Positions 11,234 through 22,406 of a DNA stretch of 64,000 nucleotides are shown here, one piece after another. Origin of the DNA: Isochrysis galbana (lineage: Eukaryota > Haptophyta > Isochrysidales > Isochrysidaceae); the NCBI GenBank assembly GCA_018136815.1, contig CM030933.1, positions 744,001 through 808,000 of the forward strand. The letters run 5' to 3'. The notes beneath the pieces were generated by a model, which worked only from the letters and a program-made list of their open reading frames with translations, was not told where the DNA came from and searched no databases. Made by a program: the position numbers and the translations under genes. Every line of letters starts with the position of its first letter. Positions within the stretch are counted from its first letter, which is position 1.

Positions 11234-13793
11234 TTATGGGGGGGGGGTTGCCTTCCGATGGGCTTGATCGCGCTCGAAAAACCAGTTCACCTTGGAGGTG
11301 GCTTGCTTCCGCGTGCGCTCGGCATGGCTGTCCGCGCGCTTGGATCGGCGCTGTGCGGCCGTCGCCGCGTCCGGCCGCAGGTTGCCCGACTTGGCCGCCT
11401 GCGACCATCGGAGGGAACTGCGTGTGCCGGTAAAAAGCTCCTTCAAGTCCGCCTCGAAAAGCGACAGATCGCCGTACGAAGCCTCGATTACACCTAGCAT
11501 GCGGTCCCTCTCCATGTCGATCGAGCACTGTGCCTCTTCCAGGCAAAAGGTGTTGGCGCCCTCACTTCCAGAGCGCCATAGTGTGCGGAATGAGCCACCG
11601 CGGACGCGGACAGACGGCGCCCCCGCTGTCTCAGCGTTGTCATCGGCTTGGTCAGCGTGCGTCCTCACATCGAGCAGAATAATGTCGCCCACGGAGCCAC
11701 CCATCGCCAAAAAGCAGAAGATCTCCATGATGCACCACAAGCGGCGGCAATACGTGTTGCCAGCGAGTAAGATCAAAACCTTGCACGCGCTCGCCTAGAC
11801 GTGTGGCGAGGGAACGGGGCCGCCGGATGAGGGGGCTGGTGGAGCTTCGGGGTGATCAGCGGGAGGGGCTGGGAGCAGGCGTGGCTAAATTGTGCGCCTT
11901 TCACGCGGCGTTGAGCAATCGGCGACGGCGCAAGGCAAGGACTTTCCAGCCATACGTGTGCGCCGGCCGGACTCGGCGCCAATGGGGCACTGCAGACATC
12001 GCGCGGAACCGCTCGCGGTCACGCAGCGCACATAGATGGGTACATAGGCGAGTGACACGTCGAGGTCCTTCCGGTCGATGCACGCCTTGTCGAGCCACAT
12101 TGTCGGCTCGCGGCCATAGATGTGCTTGAAACGCTCTGCCCACCGAGCTAGGGCGGCATACCTGCGAGTGAATACGGAAGCGAGCGAGTGGGCTCGGTGA
12201 TAGGCACACGGCGCCGCAAAGAGCCGCGCCCGTTGCACACACGTACAGGCCGAAGGCACGCAAGGGCAGGACGTGAGTGGGGTCAAGGCGCGCGAGGCCA
12301 AGACAAGACGCGTCACCCATGAGGCACGGGTGGGGTCGAACATGCAGAGCCCGTGCTGGCCCCAAGCTCAGAGCGTGGGCGCGGCGCTCACTTTGCTTGG
12401 CCGTCATCGCTCCACGAGTGTGAGACAAAGGCGTCCACTTCGTTCAAGGCTGCCGGCTTGCGCGCCGCGATGAGCTCGATGCGCTCCATGGGGCGGAGGT
12501 CGGAGCGGTCAAAGTACGATGGCTTCAGGTCGGAGAACGCGATGCAGCGGAAGCGAGCCGCCGCCTCCCGTACACGCTGGTCGCACAGCGCGTCCGTCCC
12601 GCCCATCAGAGATGCGATCGCAGCCAGCGAACGCGTCTCACCCAGCGAACTCTGGCGGGAGAGTGTGAGGAACGATTGCGTGAGAATGGCGACACGCGCC
12701 GACCGAAACGGGAATGGGACGTGTGCTCAGTCGCGGGACGCCAAGCGATCGCACACCTTCTCGAGTCCCCACTCACCAACGAATCGACGGAGCCGGCCGC
12801 GGTTGGCGGGCGTGAGCATCACGCAACATATAAAGATGCAGGCATGCGCGAGGAGAAGCATGTAGAGCTGTGGGACGAGGGCAAAGTACGGAGACTCCTC
12901 GCCATCTAGACTTATAACCTTTTTCTCGAGCATCAAACCGAAGGGAAGGAGCACTGTGATGAGTCCCGTAGTCTCTGCCACTAGCTGTTGGGCCCGCGCG
13001 AGTGCGCGACGCGGGTTGTGCTGCGAGGTGAAGAAGAGCGCTACAAACTGGCCGTGCGCGGCGCGGCAGTAGGCGCAGACCGCAATGCTAACCATGGGCC
13101 AGATTGCAAATGCGTAGCGAGCTGACTGTCTTCCTTGGCGTGCGAGCTCAAGAGCAATCGGCACATGCGAAAAGACGAGCTCACAAATCACCTAGTTGAT
13201 TGCGAGGCATGTGAGCGTGAGTCATGTTCAGGCGGTTCCATGGTGCCGAGGCAGCTCGCACCTCAACACAGTTGAGCGAGGTGAGTGCAAATAGTGTTCC
13301 CAGCAAGATGCGCAGGGTGAACCGGTCTGTCGGCCTCAGTATCAGGATAGGAGCCAGCACACAGCCGCAACGTGACAAAGCATAGAGCGCCTGCAGCAGG
13401 GTGCTTGGCTCGGAGTCACCCACGGCCTGCGCGACGGATGGCATGCTTGCCCCCCCCCTCATCGGGACTCGACATGCGCACTCTGAGAAAGCGAATGAGG
13501 TCGAGCAGCATCGGCGCGAATCCGGGTATGGCGCAGCTGAGCAGCAGAACAGCGCTGGCCGCGTTGACCCTCCACCGCTGTTGCTGTTCCGCCCTAGCAG
13601 CGCGAGAGAGTCCGGCAAGAAGCCGCTCGATGGTCTCGCTGGACTCGCCGCCTAGCGTCACTCTGGACGAAGGTCGCCCCGGCGACCAGTTGACGCCGAT
13701 CAGCACGATGGCCAGGAACAAGATGAGCGGAAAGAAGAGGAGGACATCATGCCATGAGAGTGAAGAGCTGGTGGCTGCGGTGTAATACTTCAT
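11234..13793 (-). CDS. Multi-pass membrane protein with C-terminal TIR-like domain
   Basis: Six exons on the minus strand: 13793-13482, 13426-13262, 13191-12757, 12651-12392, 12161-12032 and 11794-11234. All introns are GT-AG and every phase matches, giving 620 residues. The start is MKYYTAATSS. About seven hydrophobic segments fill residues 10-300 (for example WHDVLLFFPLILFLAIVLIG, PYFALVPQLYMLLLAHACIF). Residues about 370-470 form a TIR-superfamily domain: DAFVSHSWSDD, then PTMWLDKACIDRKDLD, then LILLAGNTYCRRLWCIMEIF, where the last Glu sits at the position used by NAD+-cleaving TIR enzymes. The exon 5/6 join rebuilds a gap-free core (SLAYVPIY|ASACKVLILLAG). A basic C-terminal tail follows. 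It resembles algal TIR-like proteins with 'FxSHSW' and 'WLDKxCID' motifs. A role as receptor or NADase is inference. Confidence 0.8.
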
Positions 13794-13899
13794 CACACCG
13801 GCCCAGCGGGCGGAGGGCGGGCGGCCGTTGCGCGAGGGGAAGCCACGAAGCGTGGAGCCGGGCCAGTTGCGTGCGTACTCGCGTGCGAGAGACGGCTGT

Positions 13900-14480
13900 G
13901 GAGAGGGGCGGGGCACGGCGGTTGAAACCGCGAGGGGCGGCGAGGGGAAAGGGGGGGCGAAACAGGGGGGGGGGGGGGGGCGATGGGGGGTGGCGCGGTG
14001 TGTTTTGCACACGCCAGAGAGGCAGGAGGAGCGCGGGGCGCGCAGGGCCAGAGAGGTAAGAAGGGGTGGAGGGTGGAGAGACGCGTGGGGGAGGGGGCGG
14101 ATAGATGGGATGGGATGGGGGGCGACGCGAGAAAAGGGCGGAGAGAGGGGAAGAGAGGGGGGGGGCTTAGGCGGAGACTTTAATAAGAGGGGGAGGGGAC
14201 GTTAGAGAGAGGGGGGGGAGGGAGGGAGGGGAGAGGTGCGCGCGAGGATCTCTCGCTCTTCTTCTTCTCAGAATGAAATAAATGAATGGGAGAGTGCGAG
14301 CCAGCCTTCCCTCGCCTCCGCCCTACACGATGGCGCAGGCGAGCGGGGGGGTCTCCCCCCCGGGGCGGGGGGGCGGGGGGGCCGGGGGGCCGGGGGGGCG
14401 GGGGGGGGGCGGGGGCCGCGCGCGGGGGGGGGGGGACCATCCTCCCTCCCAGCGGATCGAATCGCGCCCCCAAACGTCTC
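13900..14480. repeat. G-rich low-complexity tract
   Basis: Long poly-G and GGGGC runs (13,960-13,985; 14,340-14,445). The open frames through it are compositional. 14,480-15,050 holds nothing I can support. Confidence 0.8.
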
Positions 14481-15054
14481 TGCAACCTTCATCCGCCGAG
14501 ATAAGCCCCGCAGCCGCGCGTCTCTGCAACGCGAGGCCCATGAGACCACAGCCTCCGCCCTGAACGGCGGACCTCGCCGACAGGAGGCGCAAACGGGTCC
14601 CAGGCTTCTTACAGCAGTAGCGGTAGCAGCGAGGGCCGATGGACGCAGCGCACAGTGGTGGGACGAGAAGAAGATTCGGACGTCGACACGTGGACGGCGT
14701 TGGGACGGGCGGAGGGATGTGACGTAGCACGGGCTCACGAATCCGCTAACGCCTTCTAGACTCGACTTCGCCGTCTGACTAGCTCTAGGCCCTACTGAGC
14801 TACTAAGCTGCTGAAGGGGGGACGTTAGAAAAAAACCTTTTAATATTCTTACCGCACTCGGGGCGAATGGAACCACTACCCACTACAAGTAGCAAGTAGC
14901 ACGTAGCATACTCTCTACACCCCCATTCCCCCGGCCCTTCTCCCCCCGCCATCAGGCGGCTCCCCCCGTACACTACTAGGGGGATTGGGGTGGAGGGCTT
15001 AGATATGGTCCGGTGGCCCGCGCCCCCCCCCCCCCCCGGTGATTGGCCCCGGCC

Positions 15055-15180
15055 AGGTTTTCGCGTCCGACCTGCCCAAATTTCTTTCGAAAATTTCGGT
15101 GTTTTTGCACTGATTTTCGGACAGGTTCCAGGCTCCCCCTAATTTTCGCGAAATTTTTGTTTTTCGAGGTTCGAGCCAGC
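15055..15180. repeat. TTTCG word island
   Basis: Repeated TTTCG/CGAAA words in both orientations (AATTTCTTTCGAAAATTTCG; AATTTTCGCGAAATTTTTG), bounded on the left by a poly-C run. Similar in style to, but different in word from, the GAAACT island at 15,735. Confidence 0.5.
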
Positions 15181-15478
15181 CCCACCGCCTACGCCTACGC
15201 ACCGCCGCACCCGTGCTACCTTGCCTTACTTAGACCGTAGACGAGCTCATAGAGTAATTGGTAATTGGATTGGATCAATGGTCATACATTTTATTTCACT
15301 GTTTCTATACGTTGTTAGGCAACACACTCAGAGCGCACACATTACTAAAACGATCTCGAGCACATCAACCCACCACCCGCCACCCGCTTGTTGTTGTTGT
15401 AGCGGCTCATCAAAGAGGCCTGCAAGCCTGCAAGTGATCCGACAGCACACACGATTGTTGCTCACCATACATCACACA

Positions 15479-15667
15479 TCACACGGAGCAAAGAAAAAAC
15501 ACGCGCTCACACGAGGCTGAGTTCTGAGTTCGGCGAGATGCTATAAACATAAAAGCCACACGAGCGGCGGATGCCCATGCCGGAAACGATTTGTTGTGCG
15601 CATGCCACCATGCGAGCACGGCATCGGAAAAGTCGTCAACGCTAGACATCGCCCCCGCACCCTGCAC
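15479..15667 (-). pseudogene. hAT transposase dimerisation-domain fragment
   Basis: Minus-strand frame reading DDFSDAVLAWWHAHNKSFP, then ASRRTQNSASCERVF. This is the hAT C-terminal dimerisation motif (WW..h...FP.....A......s..S..ERvF). It lacks everything upstream and points away from the plus-strand hAT core fragments at 16,073 and 16,802, so the locus has been rearranged. Confidence 0.65.
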
Positions 15668-15728
15668 CCCGTCCCTCCCCGCCCCCTCGCCCCTCCCCCC
15701 ACCCCCCTCGCCCCTCTCACCCTCTCCT

Positions 15729-17186
15729 AGGGCCAGGTAAGAGTTTCGCGAAACTCATTGCGAAACTTGGGTCACTTTTTTGGCCGTGAAACTTTCGCGA
15801 AACTTGGGCCCAAAAATAGCCCGTATACGAAACTCCGCAAAACTCAGCGAGGAGCGAAGAGCGAGGACAGGCGAGAGGGAGAGGCCAGAGGCCAGAGAGA
15901 GGAGAGAGGCATGCCCCGTGCTCGCTCCCAAGGTCCAAGGTGAGCCAGCGCGCGCGTCGCGCGGCCCATCCCCAAGCGCCGCCAGCCCGCTAGCGCCACC
16001 ACAGCCCTCGCCCGGCACGCGCGCATCCGTCCTGGCAACATCTTTGTCGCTTCATCACGTCGATCTTGCTGCGCACTCTGCAACTTGATGGTTCCAATGT
16101 TGTGGGCATCTCGACGAGGGATAGCTGCGCTACCAATGGTGTCGCCTGCCGCAACCTAGCCTCCGTGATGTGCGATGTGCCCGAGGGCTATGCAAATTTT
16201 ATGTGTGTCTCACACCCTACAACATATAGGTGAGCACTTTGATTTGGAGACGGTTGAGGCCTTCCTAACTCCGTGGCTCATGCTTGTCTCGCACACTGCT
16301 GCTGCCAGTCTTGTGTGGCAAGAGCTGACTGGGGTCGCTATGAAGGGTTATTCTCATATCCGATGGTGGTCGCGGTGGGAGATCATGAAGCAACTGGCAA
16401 CTAAGTTCCACCACCTAGAGCCCTTCTTTCCAACTCCCGGCCGAAGCAGCGCGCGCTAGGGCCAGGTAAGAGTTTCGCGAAACTCATTGCGAAACTTGGG
16501 TCACTTTTTTGGCCGTGAAACTTTCGCGAAACTTGGGCCCAAAAATAGCCCGTATACGAAACTCCGCAAAACTCAGCGAGGAGCGAGGAGCGAGGACAGG
16601 CGAGAGGGAGAGGCCAGAGGCCAGAGAGAGGAGAGAGGCATGCCCCGTGCTCGCTCCCAAGGTCCAAGGTGAGCCAGCGCGCGCGTCGCGCGGCCCATCC
16701 CCAAGCGCCGCCAGCCCGCTAGCGCCACCACAGCCCTCGCCCGGCACGCGCGCATCCGTCCTGGCAACATCTTTGTCGCTTCATCACGTCGATCTTGCTG
16801 CGCACTCTGCAACTTGATGGTTCCAATGTTGTGGGCATCTCGACGAGGGATAGCTGCGCTACCAATGGTGTCGCCTGCCGCAACCTAGCCTCCGTGATGT
16901 GCGATGTGCCCGAGGGCTATGCAAATTTTATGTGTGTCTCACACCCTACAACATATAGGTGAGCACTTTGATTTGGAGACGGTTGAGGCCTTCCTAACTC
17001 CGTGGCTCATGCTTGTCTCGCACACTGCTGCTGCCAGTCTTGTGTGGCAAGAGCTGACTGGGGTCGCTATGAAGGGTTATTCTCATATCCGATGGTGGTC
17101 GCGGTGGGAGATCATGAAGCAACTGGCAACTAAGTTCCACCACCTAGAGCCCTTCTTTCCAACTCCCGGCCGAAGCAGCGCGCGCG
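15729..17186 (+). repeat. Recent 729-bp tandem duplication
   Basis: Copy 1 is 15,729-16,457 and copy 2 is 16,458-17,186, with a constant offset of 729. The copies are almost identical; I saw one difference (GAGCGAAGAGC versus GAGCGAGGAGC). Each begins with a GAAACT/AGTTTC word island and ends with a hAT core fragment. The junction is CGCGCG|CTAGGGCCAGGTAAGAG. Confidence 0.9.
16073..16459 (+). pseudogene. hAT transposase RNase-H core fragment, copy 1
   Basis: One frame reads GISTRDSCATNGVACRNL, matching the hAT 'RD..a.n.va' catalytic-Asp region. A +1 shifted frame from about 16,175 reads CVSHTLQHIGEHFDLE, then FLTPWLMLVSHTAAASLVW, then GYSHIRWWSRWEIMKQLA, the next conserved hAT block. The frameshift in the CVSH region shows that the gene is broken. 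An open segment of about 95 codons remains. Confidence 0.75.
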
Positions 17187-17188
17187 GC
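16802..17188 (+). pseudogene. hAT transposase RNase-H core fragment, copy 2
   Basis: Same as copy 1 in sequence and with the same frameshift, so the break predates the tandem duplication. It runs into the SINE-like repeat at 17,170. Confidence 0.75.
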
Positions 17189-17336
17189 CTCCCCGGAACC
17201 AGCTTCTCCGCCAAATAGAGGGAACTGGAGAAGGGGAAGGGGGTTGTTAGGGGTTAAGGTTGGGTAGTAGGGAGGTACACTAGCAAGCTGCCTCACGACG
17301 CATATGTAGCGGGAATTTTTAAGAAGATTTTTTTTC
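17170..17336 (+). repeat. SINE-like repeat, copy 2
   Basis: GAAGCAGCGCGCGCGGCCTC, AGGGAACTGGAGAAGGGGAA, GGTTGGGTAGTAGGGAGG, CTGCCTCACGACGC and a TTTTTAAGAAGATTTTTTTT tail. Collinear with 10,335-10,520. Confidence 0.55.
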
Positions 17337-17491
17337 ATTGTAGCCCAACGCGCCAAAATCTACAAAAAAAACTCCCTGGCCACCGCGAAAAAAACACCTG
17401 TCGAACACGCGATGACTACAGGCTCGTAGGCGGAGGGCCGTTCGACCGAGCCGGCAGCAGACGCGGCCGTAGAATGTTCATTCATTGATTC

Positions 17492-17900
17492 AACCTACTT
17501 TTATAAGTGGGGGACAATGGGGGCCTCGCGCCCCCCTCACACCATCGCGGACACCCCCCGGGGTGGGCCCGTACAATCAACCCCAGCCCCTGCCCTTTGG
17601 CAGGGGCAGGGCACTCAACAATCTGGCCCAGACCCTTCGGGGGCGCGGCCCGCGAGCCGCACTCCCACGCCCGCGCTGGGCCTGCCCTCGAGCTGACTCC
17701 CCCTCTGTCCCTGGTCGCCAGTCGCCAGGCATACAGGTGTCTCTGGGCGGCTCCCATGGCCAGCGAGGCGAGCGTGGGAGAGGCAGGGGGGGCCAGGGGC
17801 TAAGCCCCAGCCTCCACTGCCCCCTGAGCTGCCCTTGCTGGCCCCCTGGAAGCCCCCAAAGGGCCCCTGAGAGCAGGCCAGGGCGCGCCGCATGGCGACG
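17492..17900 (-). repeat. Hairpin-tailed dispersed repeat, minus orientation
   Basis: On the minus strand the repeat ends GGGGGCGCGAGG, CCCCCATTGTCC, then CCCACTT/AAGTAGG flanking TATA (17,495-17,512; one G-T wobble). Its body (17,740-17,880) matches 40,220-40,320 and 45,690-45,780, sharing CAGCTCAGGGGGCAG and GCCTCTCCC. Confidence 0.55.
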
Positions 17901-18523
17901 CGCCGCAGGGACGACGAAGGGAGAGAGTGGAGAGAGGGAGAGGGGGGGATTTGCACCCCCCCCGATGGAGTGCGGTTAGAAACAGGCCCCGTTTGCGTTA
18001 GCAAACGGGTAGGGGGCGGCCGGCGACAGGCGGGAGAGAGAAGGGAGCGGCTTAAGCTCGAGGAGAGTATCCTGAAGCCTGAAGGTGGCGCAGGCTACTC
18101 GACTCGCAGTCGTTTATTTCTCGAGAACCGCTCACGGCGAGAGCTGGAAGGGCCGTTCCTCTTTGTTGACGAGAGGTTCCTCCCCCCCCCCCCGGTGCTT
18201 TTTCCCGGAGAGTCGGCCGGCGTCGACCGGTCCGCCTCAATGGGTTTTCCCTCATTTTAACTTGTGGAGAGTTAGAATGGGAGCCGGGGGCTTGCGAGGG
18301 GGGAGATGTGGAGGGGTGCATAGGTGTATGTATCTGTGGCAACAACACGCGCCATGGTGTACGGGCAGGTGCGCTGAGGTCTGTCGTGTTAGTACCGGGC
18401 TAGTGAGAGTAGTGGTACTAATGCTCAGTTAGATTGAAGAATGTTCATTGATTGCTGCTTGCGGGAAGATGTCTGAAAGGTCATAGTAGGAGTCGGGTCT
18501 GACAGTGTCTGTCATCGAGTGCT

Positions 18524-18973
18524 GTGAGCGACGAGGTGGACGGAAGGCCGAAGGATGGTGACGCGTGGCGTCAGCGCAGGATCCGGCTGTTCGAGCTATC
18601 GGGCTCTTGGACCCTTAGAGATATGCAGGCAGAGAAGGCGAAGAGGCGCGCGTTAGCAACTCAGGGCGCTCAGGAGGCGCAAAGGAGGAAGGCAGCACGG
18701 CTTGAGCGGACTACCGTAGCAGATGAACTCGCGCAAGCGCGGGTAACCTCCTTCCGGGCATGTGAGATGATGTGTACGTGTGCGACTGATCTGTGCCCGT
18801 GGGTGGGTTTCATGTTGTGTTCATGTGGAAACTTGAAGAAAGGGGTGTGCAAGAAGAGGGAGTGTGTGCAACGTCGAAGGGGTGCAGTTTCCGGGCTTGA
18901 AGGCGCCCTCGTGGCGCAAGAGGCTGCCGTGAGTGCCTGCCCCCCTGCCCTTGGTGTCAGGGCGGGTTTGTGA
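18524..18973 (+). CDS. Small Cys-rich protein, probably mobile-element derived
   Basis: A 149-codon frame with no clear ATG at its start. An Arg/Ala-rich helical part is followed by a Cys cluster: CTCATDLCPW, CSCGNLKKGVCKKREC. The spacing suggests a zinc-binding module. I do not recognise the family by name. The surroundings (hAT remnants, SINE-like repeats) suggest the tail of a transposon protein. Confidence 0.3.
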   Translation: MSDEVDGRPKDGDAWRQRRIRLFELSGSWTLRDMQAEKAKRRALATQGAQEAQRRKAARLERTTVADELAQARVTSFRACEMMCTCATDLCPWVGFMLCSCGNLKKGVCKKRECVQRRRGAVSGLEGALVAQEAAVSACPPALGVRAGL

Positions 18974-19332
18974 GGCTCCTGCTTTCGCGCGCGCGCTTGC
19001 GCAGAACGTCACTGTGAGTCACCACCACCATCTTTTGAAAAAAGAAGCACATGTCGGCCTAGATAGTGACAGGGGGCAACCTTCATCTAGTTGGAGCAAC
19101 TTCTAGAGGTCTAAGGCTCAAATTTTAAGCTTTCCAATAGAAATGGGGCCGTTTTGAGAAGCGCAAGCCTCTAATTGTCAATCGCAGAAGCGTCCGCCGC
19201 TGGATGTGGTACCCCTTCCCGCGCCGCCGTCTCCCTCCACCTCCGCCTCCGCCTTGGGGTCCTCCAGCGCACGCGTCAGCGTACGTGGCGGAATGGGTCG
19301 GGCCTTGCTTTGTATCACCTCACTGGCCGCCG

Positions 19333-19701
19333 ATGTCGCGCGAGACCACCGCTTTCGCAGACCCCTCGGCTCCCGAGGTGGGCACAGAGGATTCTCTCGA
19401 GATGAGCGAAGAGTGGGTGCGTTCGTTTGCGCAGATGGAGCTGCGCAGGCGCGAGCGGCGGCAGCGGCCTCGGGAGCGGAGTTGCGTGGACCGGCGTATC
19501 GAGCTGCCCGAGCAGGAGAACGAGGCGTCGCTCTCCGTCCTGGCCGAGAGGGCGCGCGAGAGGCAGATGCAGGAGCAGCGATACGGCATCCACACATCGG
19601 AGATCAGATCGCTGGAGGCGGACCTCAACGAGAGGTTCGACTCCATAGCGCACAGGGAACTTCCCGTGCTTTGGCCATCAGTGCCTCTGAGGGCCGGATG
19701 A
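19333..19701 (+). CDS. Hypothetical charged helical protein
   Basis: 122 codons from ATG 19,333. The protein is rich in Glu, Arg and Gln with a likely long amphipathic helix (SEEWVRSFAQMELRRRERRQ; ARERQMQEQRYGIHTSEIR). The third-position GC bias fits neighbouring genes. There is no domain I recognise. It could be one exon of a larger gene. Confidence 0.3.
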   Translation: MSRETTAFADPSAPEVGTEDSLEMSEEWVRSFAQMELRRRERRQRPRERSCVDRRIELPEQENEASLSVLAERARERQMQEQRYGIHTSEIRSLEADLNERFDSIAHRELPVLWPSVPLRAG

Positions 19702-20256
19702 GAGTGGCAGAAAGGTGCTCGATGCGGCCGCGTCGAGGTCAGATTGAGAGGGGGGGGAGAGGACTTGAAGCCTACATGCAGGTAGAGGCCGATAACATCC
19801 AGGTCTCCAGGTATCGGCCCGAAACAGACGCGACCCGCTCCACTATGCCCTGCGTGCGTGGCAATCGGTTGTTTGGTGCCATCGTCACGTTGTATGCTGT
19901 ATGCAATGCGCTCTCTAGAGCCACTATAGCTAGATATATTTGTTGCGGACATGGCGGTGCCGCCCTTCCGCTCCAGGAACGGCATAGTTTCTACACGTGT
20001 GCAGTTTAATATCACGGCAACACATGCGCAACGTCTCCTCCCAAACAAGCGACCAATGCTTATACCAGAAAAAAATCTGAAGGTTCTGGGCTAACACCTA
20101 CTGCAGACACGGGATCCGCTCCTACCTCTCTGTTACTATCAACCTATTTTTTAATTTTTAACAAATTTTTATGGATCGCGGCGCGGCAAAGGAACGGAAC
20201 TAGCGCTAACACAAGACAGGACTCCCTGCCGCGGTAAGCGCAAGCACCCTTCCCCC

Positions 20257-20679
20257 TTATGCCACCCAGCTCTTCACTAGCTTTCTATCTGCGCTAGCTG
20301 TAGCGCCCCTCCCTCCACACTCAAACAGCCCCCCACGCCAGGATCCTGTTCTGGTCTCGCAGGCAAGGGGGCCTAATGGGAGGGAGAGGAGCAACTCCTC
20401 AGAGAGGAGCTGTGGGGAAGGAGATGTCTGAGTGGGTGCGCTATACCCTTGCGCTAGGCATGGGCAGCGACGCCGCCTCAAGACATGTCCTCCCTCTTGG
20501 CTTGAGTCGAAATTATTGGTCTGAGTGTGCTCCAACGCGGCAACATGCCTCGCCCTTTGGCAGTGCTGCTGCACAACCTGCTTGCCGGAGCCCACATTCG
20601 TCTTGCAAGCGTCGCACCAGAGCTGGCCGCCCACGATCTTGAGCATGTTGTCTGGATTCTCCTTGACACGAAGAGCCAT
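20257..20679 (-). pseudogene. Zinc-finger N terminus of a hAT/BED-type transposase
   Basis: Starts MALRVKENPDNMLKIVGG, then LWCDACKTNVGSGKQVVQQH and a following His (QRARHVA): a C2H2/BED-like finger typical of hAT-like transposase N termini. The frame then degenerates. The 930-bp MITE at 20,746-21,672 lies immediately upstream on this strand. Confidence 0.45.
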
Positions 20680-20745
20680 GGTCTTCGGAGCGACGTCATT
20701 TGCCCGAAGGCCGTTCTTCTTCTTCGAAATTCCACGCCATAGTTG

Positions 20746-21672
20746 TACATGATTCAAGTCACGACTATAGTCAGACGCATAGTCAGGCTCCCATGGTATG
20801 ACTAGTAGTCAATAGTCAGAAGGCTATCTATGACTAGTAGTCAATAGTCAGAGGCTATGGCATGACTTGACTATGCTAGTCAGGGGGCCGACTTGACTAC
20901 GACTAGAGCAGCGCGACTATAGTCACTGCCACTGCGCAAGCGCGCGAGCAAAGCAGGGCAGAGCGCAGAGCGCGCTGCGCGCCGCCTGTCAAACAATGCC
21001 TACGCATTGCGGGTTGCGGGTTGCGGAGCCAGATATACTAAACTGCGCAATGATCGAGCGGCTCGAGGTCAAAAATGCGCGCACGACAATACTCAATACT
21101 GTATAATACTATACTAGCACAATGTTATTGGATCCATTATCGTCCGAGACAATGCTACCATCAGTCACTCTCGCTCTCGCTCTCCATCCACACCCACACC
21201 GCTCAGGCACCAAACAGTCCCATCCCCATCATCATCATCTTCAAACATCTCCGACACACACCTTCTTGTTGCCCATCAATGGGGGCATCATCCTGAACAG
21301 CGGCTAGCCCCAGAGTGCTCTACTCCCACGCCCCAAGACGCCCTCCTACGCCATACTTGCTCACATACAAAAGTCCCATAACATCTCGTCCGTAGTTTGA
21401 TCGCGGTGCAGGTACCAATTCTTGCGCACGTAAACGAGGCGAAAAGAACTAACTAAAATTAGATTAACATCAAGACACAATATCTATATACCCATATGAC
21501 TATAGTCTGATCATAGTCAGTGATTCAAGCTCCCATGCTATGACTAGTAGTCAATAGTCAAAGGGCTATGCATGACTAGTAGTCTATAGTCAGAGGCTAT
21601 GGTGTGACTATGACTGCATAGTCAAGGCCCATAGAATGACTAAGATTGAATCACTTGAATCACGTACAGCCC
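20746..21672. mobile_element. MITE with GACTA/TAGTC subterminal arrays
   Basis: Terminal inverted repeats: TGTACATGATTCAAGTCA at the left, and on the opposite strand TGTACGTGATTCAAGTGA at the right. Just inside each end lies a roughly 150-bp array of GACTA/TAGTC words, including collinear blocks (CTCCCATG(G/C)TATGACTAG; AGTCAATAGTCA). The interior (20,930-21,480) has no credible gene. Confidence 0.7.
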
Positions 21673-21909
21673 TGTTCCACGCCCGCTCTTGTTGCGCTCC
21701 TCCTCGCTCAACTTGTGCTTGTGCTTCGAGAGCTGGATCTTGCGCTCCTTGTCGATCTTTGCGGCGGGCGGGATGTGCTTCTTCACAAAGTCGGCGAGCG
21801 TCGGTTGCACGCTGCTGCTCTTCGATGGGGCAGCCGAAGACAAGCCGATCGCCTCCGACTCATCATCCTCGCTCATGTCGGAGACCTGCGAGACCGAGTC
21901 CAGCGGCAA
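21640..21909 (-). pseudogene. Open frame fragment interrupted by the MITE
   Basis: Minus-strand frame MPLDSVSQVSDMSEDDESEA, then VQPTLADFVKKHIPPAAK, then HKHKLSEEERNKSG, and finally it reads into the MITE end. Its downstream continuation may be the zinc-finger fragment at 20,679. I infer a transposase-like gene split by the MITE. The family is not certain. Confidence 0.35.
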
Positions 21910-21929
21910 GTCGTCTGCATCACCGCAAT

Positions 21930-22208
21930 GAGAGTCTCGCCGACCGATGCATCATGTGCTATTGGGACGGGGCTGGGTGGCTGCAGGGCACCATAGTCGA
22001 AGAGAACACTGATGATAATGAGCTCGACGGCGAGGCTGTGGCAAATTGGATCGTGTACTATGAGGTGGATGACACCTCAGTTGCGCATTTGCTGACGGCG
22101 GCAATGTATACCGTCCCGGTGGCCGGCGAGGGTGATGAAGCCGATGAAAGATGGGCGAGGCCGTTGGCGTGCGCCAAGCACGGGGCTTGGTATTTGCTTC
22201 TCGACTAG
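21930..22208 (+). pseudogene. Tudor/chromo-like domain fragment
   Basis: Frame reading CIMCYWDGAGWLQGTIVEEN, then ANWIVYYEVDDTSVAHLL, ending YLLLD at a stop. The alternation of aromatic residues (W..GW..G.i..; n..v.Ye.Dd..) resembles small Tudor/chromo barrels found at the C terminus of transposon proteins. The N-terminal part is missing. Confidence 0.35.
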
Positions 22209-22406
22209 GAGTGCACCCGCGTTCGTCCCGGATGAAATTTCAGTGTGTTGTGCCGTGGCACGTTTAAAGTTATCTTATGGGGGGAGGGGGTGCGTTTGGA
22301 TGGTAACGGTGTTGAACACGCGGGGGCCGTAGAATTGTCCATAGCATTTTGAGCCGATGGCCTGCTTGATGATGCATAACAGCACCAAATGCTTGCAGTT
22401 GCCTAT

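Noticed and set aside
13740..14880. Frames of 100-200 codons on both strands around 14 kb
   Set aside because: G-run composition removes stops; no similarity and no splice logic. Only the part of the minus-strand frame belonging to the TIR gene (from 13,793 downward) is kept.
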